Below the pieces are notes generated by a model, which ran no database searches, was not told the DNA's origin, and saw nothing but the letters and a program-made list of their open reading frames with translations. A DNA stretch of 64,000 nucleotides from Bradyrhizobium sp. CCGUVB1N3 (GTDB taxonomy: Bacteria > Pseudomonadota > Alphaproteobacteria > Rhizobiales > Xanthobacteraceae), in the NCBI RefSeq assembly GCF_024199925.1, contig NZ_JANADR010000001.1:8001501-8065500 (forward strand). Reading direction: 5' to 3'. A program made the position numbers and the translations under genes. Of this stretch, positions 19,411-28,201 are shown piece after piece (the first letter of the stretch is position 1; the number at the start of each line of letters is the position of its first letter).

Positions 19411-19975
19411 GTCTTACAGCCGTTGAATCCGGGCCGGACCGGGACAGTGCGCGTTGCCGCCGAGAGTCCAATCGCGATCGCCCCTTAGCAATACCTTGCG
19501 GACGTGGGCTAGCGAGGCATTGTAGCGGCAACTTCAGGCGTGGGCCGATCTCTGCAAAGCCAGCCTTGAAGTACAATGCCAAGCTGGAGTTGCGGCTCCA
19601 CATCGGCTGTTTGGGCGCCGCCAATTCAAGTTGGCCCCAGGCCTTTACCCTCCCCAGGCCTACGGCAGCCTCAATGAGACGCATCGCAACCCCTGACGAT
19701 CGCTGGTCCGGCACCACGTAGAGTTCGGTGATCGTGGCGTACCTTCCGCGCGCGAAAAGAGCCGCGCTTTCCGACAACATGATGACGCCGACCGGGCGAT
19801 CCTCGGCGAAAGCTAGGAATCCATAGATACGCTCTTCCATAGCAAGGAGTTCGGCTACAAGCTGGGTATCTGGTCCGGCTTGTACCTGGCCGCCCCCAAG
19901 TTCGGCGGCTAGCGCAGCAACCATGTGGGTCACCGTTGGGGCGTCATCGACAGACACTTCGCGCGTCGTTACCAT
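19346..19975 (-). CDS. GNAT family N-acetyltransferase
   Basis: ATG 19975 has a strong GGAGGAGG upstream on the minus strand. The 209-residue product shows the GNAT fold: an acidic N-terminal helix, a beta-strand with G-V-I-M-L, then I-T-E-L-Y-V-V-P-D-Q-R-S-S-G-V-A-M-R-L, which is the acetyl-CoA pyrophosphate-binding loop (R/Q-x-x-G-x-A type), and the late strand L-Y-F-K-A-G-F. Such enzymes usually end soon after this point, near 19520. The remaining 55-60 residues, rich in Arg and Ser, are probably read-through after a lost stop, or an unusual tail. The substrate is unknown. Confidence 0.65.
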   Translation of the reverse strand: MVTTREVSVDDAPTVTHMVAALAAELGGGQVQAGPDTQLVAELLAMEERIYGFLAFAEDRPVGVIMLSESAALFARGRYATITELYVVPDQRSSGVAMRLIEAAVGLGRVKAWGQLELAAPKQPMWSRNSSLALYFKAGFAEIGPRLKLPLQCLASPRPQGIAKGRSRLDSRRQRALSRSGPDSTAVRLALEAAGHALGGADPRPWRGR

Positions 19976-20006
19976 ATGTGATCCTCCTCCGAGCTCAAGC
20001 AACATG

Positions 20007-20175
20007 GCATACGATTAAGCGGCAGCATCGCGACCAGCGTGGTCGCCAGCGCGACCGCAAACGACGTCCCACGCGCCACTCGACTGACGAAGGCCAGCGC
20101 CGCTAACAGCAGTATCGCGCCTTGAGCGAAGTTCAGGATACCGGAGGCCTTGTAAATCAGCCAAAACTGATGGCG
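20007..20175 (-). pseudogene. Fragment of a LivH-type ABC permease
   Basis: On the minus strand, I-Y-K-A-S-G-I-L-N-F-A-Q-G-A followed by a hydrophobic stretch is the N-terminal signature of branched-chain amino acid permeases (LivH). The homology covers about 50 residues and ends without the rest of the gene. It is not a copy of the complete livH at 25041-25904, whose equivalent motif differs, so it comes from another transporter. Confidence 0.65.
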
Positions 20176-20768
20176 ATCAGCAAATGTGTTCCCCCGGAGA
20201 GCAGCGCGAGAGCTACTAACCGACATCGTTGTCCAGTGGCGAAATCCTCTCAGACAATCTTCGAATGCGCGAGTCCAAGACAAACTCTTTTTGATAGGGC
20301 GAAGATAACCAGACCTTTGTATTTTCCCAGTAGACGCATCGATCCTTGCTCGCAGTGAAAAACACCGGCACGCATCAGGAGACCACGAAATCGTGCAAGT
20401 AGCTGATAACCCCACGCGCGCACCTGCTTTTGGCGTCCCGCTGGCTCATGCGTCCGCCGCGCGCGCAACCCGTTTAAGCTTCGTACATTGCTTCTCTCAC
20501 CTTAGCTGACGAGGCGGCCTGCCTCATTCATCGAAGTTCGCTAGCGGTATTCCAGTTTGAATCCACTCGTTTTAGATCGGTTACCGAACACCGGTGCACG
20601 GCGATATTGCTTCTTGAAAGCGCAGCGCTCGTCGAATTTGCTCAACGGTCGCTGGGAGCCGCTCGGCGAGCTCAGGCTCGGCGATCAAATGTCGTAATTG
20701 AAGTTCGCGCTGGACGTGCAAACGCAAGATTCTCCTGCCACAATGCCAATCTCCAATTCCAGTTGTAG
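20176..20768. other. Gap without a recognised gene
   Basis: Only short, unconvincing frames on both strands. It lies downstream of the minus-strand FixK-like gene and may hold its terminator, but no clear hairpin with a T-run was found. Confidence 0.4.
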
Positions 20769-21452
20769 CTAGTTGTGCAAGTCGATGCGCGCAAGCAATC
20801 CGCGGTCCAGGATCGCGATTTCGCGTTGAGTATTGCCGATGAACTCAAGAATGCCTGCCTTGTGCAGCTGAGACACCGCGCGCGATACCGTTTCGAGCGT
20901 CAAGCCAAGGTAATCAGCGATATCGCGGCGGGACATCGGCAGCGAGATTATGCCGGCGGCGGTCAGACGCTCGTCCATTTCCAGTAAAAACGCTGCAACC
21001 TTCTCAAGTGACGTTTTGCGTCCCAGCAGCAGCATGTGGTTTTCCGCGTGCTGTAGGTTGCTAGTCGTCAGACCAAGTAGGTCGCGCGACACCAGGGTAT
21101 CTTTCTCGGCCACTAGCTCGAGGCTTTGTCGTTTCATCAGGCGAAGAGTGGTCTCAACAACAGCTTCAGTTGTAAAGCGGTGCGTTCCACCGTTCCCGAG
21201 CCCAAAAATATCGCCAACCAAATGAAATGCACCGATCTGACGCCGACCGTCGGAGAGCAGTTTGTAACTCCGCACCGCACCTCGTGTTACGAGATAGACG
21301 TAATCGGCGGGTTCCTTTTCACCGTAGATTTCTTTCCCTTTTTTGTACGTGAACTCGCCTAGATTGACGATCGGGTTTGAGCCGCTCGCCAAGCCGAAGT
21401 CTTTGAGCGAGTTTGGGCGAGGCGTTTGGTCTGTCGTGATGCGAACAAACAT
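20769..21452 (-). CDS. Crp/Fnr family regulator, FixK-like
   Basis: The protein of 227 residues has a cyclic-nucleotide-binding-type beta-roll (about 30-120, with Y-V-Y-L-V-T-R-G and F-G-L-G), a dimerisation helix and a winged helix-turn-helix (about 175-210: S-R-R-D-I-A-D-Y-L-G-L-T-L-E-T-V-S-R-A-V-S-Q-L). The recognition helix E-T-V-S-R matches FixK/FNR proteins, which bind TTGA-N6-TCAA sites. The protein contains no cysteine at all, so it cannot bind an FNR-type iron-sulfur cluster and lacks the oxidation-sensitive cysteine of FixK2. It is therefore FixK-like, and likely controlled at the level of its own expression. Targets are unknown. Confidence 0.8.
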   Translation of the reverse strand: MFVRITTDQTPRPNSLKDFGLASGSNPIVNLGEFTYKKGKEIYGEKEPADYVYLVTRGAVRSYKLLSDGRRQIGAFHLVGDIFGLGNGGTHRFTTEAVVETTLRLMKRQSLELVAEKDTLVSRDLLGLTTSNLQHAENHMLLLGRKTSLEKVAAFLLEMDERLTAAGIISLPMSRRDIADYLGLTLETVSRAVSQLHKAGILEFIGNTQREIAILDRGLLARIDLHN

Positions 21453-21889
21453 CGGCCGGCTCCTAGATCAAAACCCAACTCGAATAAAAACTGTTGCGAG
21501 ACAAAGTGCAGTGTCCGGCACGTCTAGCAGCGTTCAGCGACTCTAATGATGACATTAGTTTCCACAAGAATAGCAAGGCCGTCAACCTCGAGTGTTGATC
21601 AAGGCCAGATACAATCTGACGATAATGGATCGGTGGCTGATAGCTTGCGGCCTGGCATTGAATCCAAGCTCACGGACCGTCGTGAGATCTGGCAAAGGCT
21701 ACACCAACGATTTCCGGCGTCCCGAACCTGCTTAAGGGTGAAATGCGTCACCGTTCCGCAATAACTCGCCGTATCTCGACTTGACCGGATTTTCGGGCCT
21801 GTGAATACACGCGAAGCCTCGTTGAGGTGCATCAACAAAAGATCTGGTCGGCGATGCTACCGAGTTCGTCTTCAAATATGGAGGCTGAA
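21453..21889. other. Promoter-containing gap between divergent genes
   Basis: This lies between the FixK-like gene (minus) and the interrupted secreted-protein gene (plus), so it should carry both promoters. I saw no clean FixK box or -24/-12 element. A palindrome TTGATCAA near 21595 is too compact to be a FixK site. Confidence 0.4.
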
Positions 21890-22258
21890 ATGCATTATCG
21901 AGTACGATCAATTTTCGCCGTGGCCGTTCTTGGCTTGATACCGATCTCTGCAGAGGCCGCTTCAGAGTGTCCGGTCACCGGCGTCCAGTCGAGTTGGGGT
22001 GTGAATTCAAGCGGCTAGTTCAGTGTTTCGGCCGGTGGCACCTGTCTATTGCCGCTCAAAATGGACGGAGTGATTGCCGCTTCGACCATCTCGCAAAAGC
22101 CCGCACATGGGACGCTCAAGAAGCTGAATGTATCGACATACACTTACACGGCCAAGGCAGGTTACAAGGGCAGCGATGCGTTTGCCGTCAGCTTTACGGG
22201 AAAGGGCCCCTCGGGTTCGGGAAAGTCAGTAATCACAATGAACGCAACAGTTCAGTGA
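21890..22258 (+). pseudogene. Small secreted Ig-like-domain protein interrupted by an amber codon
   Basis: From ATG 21890 the product has a clear signal peptide (M-H-Y-R-V-R-S, hydrophobic core, cleavage after A-E-A) and then S-E-C-P-V-T-G. The frame meets TAG at 22016-22018 after 42 codons, then continues in the same frame without further stops to TGA at 22256-22258. The second part contains A-H-G-T-L-K-K-L-N and Y-T-Y-T-A-K-A-G-Y-K-G-S-D-A-F, the pattern of bacterial Ig/cadherin-like repeats. A single base change would restore one protein of about 122 residues. No frameshift is involved. Confidence 0.65.
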
Positions 22259-22563
22259 CACGCGTGCCGTAGTCGGTTTGGTGATGGACCTGCTGGCCAA
22301 GACTAACGTCGGGAGTGACCTTGCTCCCGGCGTCGCTCAAAGGCTGGCGATGAAGCAAGGCACTGCCGTCTGCACATTCGCTGCCGATCAGGATTCGGCG
22401 GGCGACGCGCTTCTCACGGCACGTATTGACGAACATCAGGTACTTTTGTCGATTGTCATAAAATCGAAAGTTCTTCGTGGGGTCGACTTCGGTGATCGCT
22501 TGAACCTCGGGGCGCGCAAATTCAGTTCGCCCAGCGGACGACACGTTAGCCTCTTTCTTCATG
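22233..22563 (-). pseudogene. Possible methyltransferase-like fragment
   Basis: A minus-strand frame from an ATG at about 22563 starts with about 50 plausible residues (F-R-F-Y-D-N-R-Q-K-Y-L-M-F-V-N-T-C) resembling the N-terminus of a class I methyltransferase-like protein of rhizobia. The sequence after about residue 60 loses sense, and parts of the expected glycine-rich motif appear in another frame. It lies just downstream of livF, on the same strand. Identification is from memory of the family and is weak. Confidence 0.3.
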
Positions 22564-22600
22564 ATGGTAGGCGGACGGAAGCCCCGGCGCCGGCAAGACC

Positions 22601-23290
22601 TCAGTCGGTCTCGAAGACACTGTCGGCGAGGAGTTCGGTCGGATTGCGTTCCGCCACGATCTGTCCCTTCTGGACGACCAGCGCTCGGGCAACCAGCGAG
22701 GCTACGAAACTGAGATCCTGATCGGCAATGATCATGGCCGTCTTTTCCAACCGCTGAATTGACGATAGGCATTCGGCGATTTCGTCAGTCACCGAGGGCT
22801 GAATGCCCTCTGTCAGTTCATCGAGCAAAAGAATCCGGGGCGAGCGAACCATGGCGCAGGCAAGCGCCAGCAACTGCCGTTCGCCTCCACTCAATGCACC
22901 GCTGGGGCGTGCGAGAAGCTTTTCGAGCCTCGGAAAGATATGCAATATTTCGTCAATCGGCTTTGCCTTGCCGGCGCCGGGCATCATGCCCGCGAGCGAC
23001 AAGTTCTCCTTGACGGTCAGGCCGGGAAAACCCGCGCCGCCTTGCGGCGTGTAACTAAAGCCGAGACGACTGCGTTGATGGGCAGGCAGAGCTTCGATGG
23101 CAACACCGTCCAGTACGATCCGGCCACCTTCGACCGGCAACAGCCCCATGACGGTCTTGAGCAAGGTGGTCTTGCCCATACCATTGATGCCGATGATCCC
23201 GAGAATCTCATGAGCGCCGAGATCGAAGCTTAAGCTGCGCAGTACCTGTGTGTTGCCGTAGCCGGAGACCAAGCGCTCACCTTTCAGCAT
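22601..23290 (-). CDS. livF: ABC transporter ATP-binding protein, LivF type
   Basis: The protein of 229 residues has Walker A (G-I-N-G-M-G-K-T-T), the signature L-S-G-G-E-R-Q, Walker B (I-L-L-L-D-E-L-T-E-G-I-Q-P) and a late histidine replaced by Q in I-A-D-Q-D. It is one of two ATPases of a branched-chain-amino-acid/amide-type importer. ATG 23290 is preferred, with AAAGAGG upstream; it overlaps the livG end by 14 bases. It is the last gene of the operon running from 29374. The substrate is not evident from the ATPase. Confidence 0.92.
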   Translation of the reverse strand: MLKGERLVSGYGNTQVLRSLSFDLGAHEILGIIGINGMGKTTLLKTVMGLLPVEGGRIVLDGVAIEALPAHQRSRLGFSYTPQGGAGFPGLTVKENLSLAGMMPGAGKAKPIDEILHIFPRLEKLLARPSGALSGGERQLLALACAMVRSPRILLLDELTEGIQPSVTDEIAECLSSIQRLEKTAMIIADQDLSFVASLVARALVVQKGQIVAERNPTELLADSVFETD

Positions 23291-24023
23291 GAATGGCCTC
23301 TTTCTTGCGGCCGAGATAGATATCTCGGACGATCTCATTTGCCTCGACCTTGTCCATGGTGTCCTCCATCAACACTTTCCCCCTGTGCAAGACAGTGACC
23401 CTTTGTGCGAGACGGGCGATGAACTCTAGGTCGTGCTCGACCACGATCACCGTGGCACGGGCGTTGAGACGTTTGATGATGTCGACGGTCTTCAACATCT
23501 CATCGCGCGTCATGCCGGCGGTTGGCTCGTCGAGGAGCGCGAGACGGGGATCGCTCGCGAGCAGCATGCCGAGTTCGCACCATTGGCGATGTGCATGCGA
23601 AAGGGGCGCGGCCGGCTGTTTTGCGCGACGGTCATCAAAGCCGATCTCCTCCAGTGCCAGCTCGACGACCCTGTCCAGCTCGCGCTTTGGCAGTCCCCTC
23701 CGCAGGGCGGCGAGGCGGATATTCTCTCGGACGTCAAGGTTGGCGTAGATGCTGGGAATCTGATTCTTGATGGCGATGCCGAGGCGCGCAATGCGATGGG
23801 TGGCGAGGCCTTGCAGATTCTGGCCCTCGAACAGGACGTGGCCGCTGGTCGGCTGGTGTTGATGGGTGAGGCATTTGAAGAGTGTGCTCTTGCCAGCGCC
23901 GTTCGGGCCTATGAGGCAGCGGATTTCGCCGGCGGTCACGACGAGGTCGACGCCATCAACTGCGGCAACCCCGCCGAACCGTTTAACAAGGCCCCTCGTT
24001 GCGAGAATGGGTGCGCTGCTCAT
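23277..24023 (-). CDS. livG: ABC transporter ATP-binding protein, LivG type
   Basis: The protein of 248 residues has Walker A (G-P-N-G-A-G-K-S-T), Walker B (L-A-L-L-D-E-P-T-A-G-M) and the longer C-terminal part typical of LivG, with V-V-E-H-D-L-E-F. The expected signature motif L-S-G-G is altered to L-S-H-A-H-R-Q-W, a form also known in urea/amide-type LivG homologues. It overlaps livM by four bases, with AAGGAG before the start. Confidence 0.9.
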   Translation of the reverse strand: MSSAPILATRGLVKRFGGVAAVDGVDLVVTAGEIRCLIGPNGAGKSTLFKCLTHQHQPTSGHVLFEGQNLQGLATHRIARLGIAIKNQIPSIYANLDVRENIRLAALRRGLPKRELDRVVELALEEIGFDDRRAKQPAAPLSHAHRQWCELGMLLASDPRLALLDEPTAGMTRDEMLKTVDIIKRLNARATVIVVEHDLEFIARLAQRVTVLHRGKVLMEDTMDKVEANEIVRDIYLGRKKEAIHAER

Positions 24024-25036
24024 GCCGGTTTCTCCTTTCGCCTCAAGATGCCAGAACGGTTCTGGAACCTAGGTTTCGACAACTTAAGAATCATCGGCAG
24101 CAGGCCTTGAGGGGCGAGCAGCACGAACAGGATGATCGTCGCGCCGAAAATCAGCTCCGTATTGAAGATCTGGTTGGCTCCGAGCTGGCTGCTGAGAAGC
24201 TGGAAGCCGAAGCTTGCCGCGACGGGGCCGACAAAGGTTCCGAGCCCGCCGGCAATCACCCACAGAACGAATTGCGAGGCTTGCGGAAGATCGAAGACGT
24301 TCGGGCTGACGAAACCCATCACCGCCGTGTAAAGCGCTCCACCGAGCCCCGCAATGGCAGCACTCACGGCAAAGCCAACGAGCTTGTAGAAGCGAATGTC
24401 GTAGCCAAGGAGCTCGCTCCGCAACTCACTTTCGCGGATCGCCGTCATGATGCGCCCGGCATCGCTCGAACGCAGGAACGAGAGCAGAATGTAAGCGCCT
24501 GCAAGCGCCAGCAAACAGATTGAGAACGTCGCTTCCGTGGATAGTAATGCCTGCGGATCACCTGGCATATTGAGCGAGGGTACTGCCGTGATCCCATTGA
24601 AGCCGCCGAGCGGCACCTGACCGATGTGAAATGAGGGATCGGCAGTCGACGTCATGAAGGAATAGAAAATCAGCGTCACGCAGAGCGTAATGACGCCGAG
24701 ATAGACGTCGCCCAGACGGCTGAAGAACAGAAAGTAGCCAAGGATGAGCGAGAATGCGACCGGCAACAGGGTTCCGATCAAAACGGCAAGCGTACTGTCG
24801 CCGAGATTGGAGACCGCGATCGCATAGGCGTAGGCACCGAGACCGAAAAAGACCGAATGTCCGAGGTTGAGAATCCCCAGCGTCCCCCAGACAAAGGCGA
24901 GACCAAGCGCTGCGATCGTCATGGCCGAAAAGGCGGACAGATTGACGAGGTCAAATGGCTCCAGAACGAACGGCCCAAAAGCCGCGAAGAGCACGAGAGC
25001 GACTGGAAGCAAGACATGTTTGAGTTGGCGCAGCAT
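24020..25036 (-). CDS. livM: ABC transporter permease, LivM type
   Basis: The protein of 338 residues is highly hydrophobic, with about nine or ten membrane segments and the LivM motifs G-L-A-F-V-W-G-T-L-G-I-L-N-L-G-H and A-G-L-G-G-A-L-Y. It forms the channel with LivH. It sits four bases after livH and overlaps livG by four, in the conserved H-M-G-F order. Confidence 0.92.
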   Translation of the reverse strand: MLRQLKHVLLPVALVLFAAFGPFVLEPFDLVNLSAFSAMTIAALGLAFVWGTLGILNLGHSVFFGLGAYAYAIAVSNLGDSTLAVLIGTLLPVAFSLILGYFLFFSRLGDVYLGVITLCVTLIFYSFMTSTADPSFHIGQVPLGGFNGITAVPSLNMPGDPQALLSTEATFSICLLALAGAYILLSFLRSSDAGRIMTAIRESELRSELLGYDIRFYKLVGFAVSAAIAGLGGALYTAVMGFVSPNVFDLPQASQFVLWVIAGGLGTFVGPVAASFGFQLLSSQLGANQIFNTELIFGATIILFVLLAPQGLLPMILKLSKPRFQNRSGILRRKEKPA

Positions 25037-25040
25037 GACG

Positions 25041-25904
25041 CTATCGGCCTCGGGTCCACGAGCTGGAGACGCCGGTCGGAAACAGGCGCAGGATGATCAC
25101 GGCCAAAAGAAGCAGCGAGGCCTGACCGACGACCGGCGTTGCGAAATAGGAAAGCAAGGCCTCAACCGGCCCGAGGATCGTTGCGGCTGACAGAAAGCCG
25201 GTGATCAAGGCCCCGCCTCCGCTAATCACGGTCACGAAGGCGCGTGCAACATAGGCCGCGCCCATGTGAGGGAGGACGCCGGATATCGGCGCAAGCAATG
25301 CGCCGGAAAGGCCACTGATTGCTGCGCCGATGATGAAAGTGGTCGCATACACGCGATCACAATCGATTCCGAGGGTGGTCGCCATCTCCGAGTTTTGCAT
25401 CGCCGCCCGCGCGATCAATCCGTATTTCGTCCAGTGCAACACCAGAAGAGAACACACGACGAGCAGGGCGGTGATTGCGATCAAGAGCAGTTGGTAAGCA
25501 CCGATGGAATAGGCTCCGACCGGAATATTGCCTAGCGGCGCGCTCACACCCATCGTTGTGTTGCCGAAGACAGCGGTCACCGCGCCAATCAAGAACAGGC
25601 TAAGCCCCCAGGTTGCCAACATCGTCGTGACCAAATGACCGTAGAGCCGGCGAATGATGAGTAGCTCGACTACAGCTCCGATCATGCCGACGACCATTGG
25701 GGCGACAACCAGCATGGAGAGCCAAAGATTTACGCCGGCATGATTGGCGATCACGGTGGCGTAACCGCCAAGCATGATGAATTCGCCATGAGCAAAATTG
25801 ATCACCCGCATCATGCCGAAAATGATAGCGAGCCCCAGGCTGATCAGGGCGAGAAGCGCAATGGAATTGACCACCGCAAAGCACAATATGACGAACTGGT
25901 CCAT
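25041..25904 (-). CDS. livH: ABC transporter permease, LivH type
   Basis: The protein of 287 residues has about eight membrane segments and the LivH signature G-M-M-R-V-I-N-F-A-H-G-E-F at about residues 30-42. It pairs with LivM. The spacing to the binding-protein gene (77 bases) is common for these operons and may allow different expression levels. Confidence 0.92.
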   Translation of the reverse strand: MDQFVILCFAVVNSIALLALISLGLAIIFGMMRVINFAHGEFIMLGGYATVIANHAGVNLWLSMLVVAPMVVGMIGAVVELLIIRRLYGHLVTTMLATWGLSLFLIGAVTAVFGNTTMGVSAPLGNIPVGAYSIGAYQLLLIAITALLVVCSLLVLHWTKYGLIARAAMQNSEMATTLGIDCDRVYATTFIIGAAISGLSGALLAPISGVLPHMGAAYVARAFVTVISGGGALITGFLSAATILGPVEALLSYFATPVVGQASLLLLAVIILRLFPTGVSSSWTRGR

Positions 25905-25981
25905 GGTCTATCCTGACCTGCGAAGACGGAGACAGGCGAACGAGGCGGCGCCGCAGAGACGGCGCCGCGAGCGCCGGCCAC

Positions 25982-27217
25982 TTAGATCTGGGGCATCAGA
26001 AAGTCGGTCTGGTTCGGATTGGTGAAGACGTTGCACTTGCCGCCATATGTATCAGGCGGAATCTGCTCCCTCTTCTCGATCAGGCTCCAGACGCGGTTCT
26101 TGACGGTGATAATGTGAACGTCTTGCGTCGTATTGTGGGTGGGGCCATCAGTGGTCATGACTCCGGCCGGACCTTCCCACCGGATGCCGCTTTCGAGGAC
26201 GGCGAGAACCGCTTCGCGCTCGAAGCTGCCGGCACGTTTGACGGCTTCCGCCCACAGCATGACGCCGCTGTAGCCGCCAAAAACTTCGCCGTTGATATAG
26301 GGATGGTTCTTGCCGGCCAAGGCTTCGACCTTGGCCAGAAACTCCTTATTCTTCGACGTGTCGAGTTCCTGGAAGTAGTTGTAGGCGACGATCACGCCAT
26401 CGGTTTCCTCCGGAGCGAGGATCTCGTGCTCATTGCCGGCGGCAAAGACGATTGAGATGATCGGAATCTTCTTCAGCATGCCGGCCGCGGCCCATTGGCG
26501 ATAGAAGGACATAGCCGGACCGCCAACGAGGCAGGAATGCACGATATCTGGTTTTGCGGCCTGGATTTTTGCGATGGCCGCGGTGAAATCCGTAACATCC
26601 AGAGGATAGTAGTCATCGGCCAATACCTCGCCACCTTGGCGCTTGGCCATCACGTGGTTCCAGATGCCGAAGTTACGGGGAGCGTTATAATCTGATGCAA
26701 TATAGTAGAGCTTCTTACCGAGATTCTTGAACGACCATTCGAGCAGCGGAACAACCTGCTGGTTGCCACCAGTGTTGACGCAGAAAGAGTTTTTCTCGCA
26801 AAGACCACCTTCGTAAAAGGAGCCATAAATGAAGGGTATCTTGTATTTGCGTAAGACGGGGCGCGTGGCTTCGCGCGCGGCTCCGCTAAGTGCACCTTGC
26901 ACCATGACGACCCGATCATTCAGCGCCGCCTTCTGCGCATATTGCGGGTACTTGTTGATGTCGGACTGGCCGTCATAAACCTTGAGCTCGACTTTTTTGC
27001 CAAGCAGGCCGCCCGCGGCATTGATCTCCTCGACGGCGACCTTCATGCACAAATTCGACGGCACGCCATAAATATCAAGAGGTCCGGACAAATCGTGCAA
27101 CGAGGCGATAGCGACCGTGTCTGATGCGGCCCAAGCGCGGTCGGCAAATGAGCCGGCGATAGATGCAGCGGAGATCGCCGCGGAAGAAGCGAGAAACGTG
27201 CGACGGGACAACTTCAT
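25982..27217 (-). CDS. ABC transporter periplasmic substrate-binding protein (LivK/AmiC/UrtA type)
   Basis: The protein of 411 residues begins with M-K-L-S-R-R-T-F-L-A-S, a Tat-type signal with a cleavage site after A-W-A. The body has the two-lobed type I periplasmic binding fold with S-L-H-D-L-S-G-P near the start and E-E-I-N-A-A-G-G-L-L-G-K-K-V-E-L, typical of amide/urea/branched-chain amino acid binding proteins. ATG 27217 is chosen because AAGGAGC precedes it; a longer frame upstream has no signal-like start. Presence beside a MetE-like enzyme suggests a small methylated or amino-acid-like ligand, but this is inference. Confidence 0.88.
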   Translation of the reverse strand: MKLSRRTFLASSAAISAASIAGSFADRAWAASDTVAIASLHDLSGPLDIYGVPSNLCMKVAVEEINAAGGLLGKKVELKVYDGQSDINKYPQYAQKAALNDRVVMVQGALSGAAREATRPVLRKYKIPFIYGSFYEGGLCEKNSFCVNTGGNQQVVPLLEWSFKNLGKKLYYIASDYNAPRNFGIWNHVMAKRQGGEVLADDYYPLDVTDFTAAIAKIQAAKPDIVHSCLVGGPAMSFYRQWAAAGMLKKIPIISIVFAAGNEHEILAPEETDGVIVAYNYFQELDTSKNKEFLAKVEALAGKNHPYINGEVFGGYSGVMLWAEAVKRAGSFEREAVLAVLESGIRWEGPAGVMTTDGPTHNTTQDVHIITVKNRVWSLIEKREQIPPDTYGGKCNVFTNPNQTDFLMPQI

Positions 27218-27336
27218 GAGAATGCTCCTTGGAGTCCTGAAAAGAAGCCCAATGGGTGCGAACAACCGCTCCGCCGGGGCCAGACGACGGATGGGCATAG
27301 GGGACGGATGCGGGGGCATGAGACCCCGCCGCGAAA

Positions 27337-28173
27337 TCAGAGTTGAGATCGTCGTGCTATTGGAACGACTTGGCGCTCGACGGGGAGGTTCGGCTCGTAC
27401 CGATATTTTGCGCTTGTATCGAGAAAATCGTGGGTGTGGATGACCACGGCATCGGCGTTCAGGAAAGCGATCGCATAGGCCGGAGGCTCCATACTGCAGG
27501 GAATTCCCTGCTCGTGACTAAAATCGAGCCACAATTGATGATTGAGCCCCCGCAAGGTGGAAAATGGAATGTTTTGCCAGCTGCCGGTGATTGGGCGATG
27601 CACATGCCCGAAGAATAGATGGCGGATGGAATGCCCGTCGAGAATACGTCCGAACGCCGCACCATCGTCGAGCATGATGTCGTCGGCAGGCCTGAAGTGA
27701 ACCGACAGCGGCGGGTGATGCATGAAGAGATAAATCGGCCTGCCGTGTGCCTCTTCCAGGCGCGCGCGCAACCACGCCTGGCGCTGCTCACAGTAGAGGC
27801 CGGCATGGCTGTCCGATCGTTTGGTATCGAGAAAAAGAAAGCGTCCCGCCGCCGTGTCGAGCACGGATTGAATGAAGCCGAAATCGTCGACGGGAGCTTC
27901 GGAAAATACACTACGGAAAATAGTGCGATCGTCATGGTTGCCCATGAGAAGCCGCACCGGCATCGGCAAGACCTCGAGCGCCTCGCGTAGGCGAGCGTAG
28001 GCATTCCGCTCGGCATGATGAGCAAGATCGCCCGTGATGACGCAAAGCTCGGCATCTGCATGATGCGCAGCCACGTCGGCCAAGCAGGCTGTCAAGCGCT
28101 CGCCTGGATCGTTGTCGAAGAGACGATCACCTGTTGGAACCAGGTGAAGGTCGGTGATCTGGATGATTTTCAT
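27337..28173 (-). CDS. Metallophosphoesterase of the CpdA/GpdQ phosphodiesterase type
   Basis: The protein of 278 residues has all the motifs of calcineurin-like phosphoesterases: D-L-H (residues 7-9), G-D-L-A-H-H, G-N-H-D-D, M-H-H-P-P and G-H-V-H. These bind two metal ions and hydrolyse phosphomonoesters or diesters. Members of this subgroup act on cyclic nucleotides or glycerophosphodiesters. ATG 28173 gives the canonical start M-K-I-I-Q-I-T-D-L-H. It lies between the MetE-like gene and the transporter, so its substrate is perhaps linked to the imported compound. Confidence 0.85.
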   Translation of the reverse strand: MKIIQITDLHLVPTGDRLFDNDPGERLTACLADVAAHHADAELCVITGDLAHHAERNAYARLREALEVLPMPVRLLMGNHDDRTIFRSVFSEAPVDDFGFIQSVLDTAAGRFLFLDTKRSDSHAGLYCEQRQAWLRARLEEAHGRPIYLFMHHPPLSVHFRPADDIMLDDGAAFGRILDGHSIRHLFFGHVHRPITGSWQNIPFSTLRGLNHQLWLDFSHEQGIPCSMEPPAYAIAFLNADAVVIHTHDFLDTSAKYRYEPNLPVERQVVPIARRSQL

Positions 28174-28201
28174 GTGGGTGTTTGCCAGCGGCTTTGCGCT
28201 T

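Noticed and set aside
21590-21605. Palindrome TTGATCAA as a FixK binding site
   Set aside because: A FixK box needs six bases between TTGA and TCAA; here there are none.
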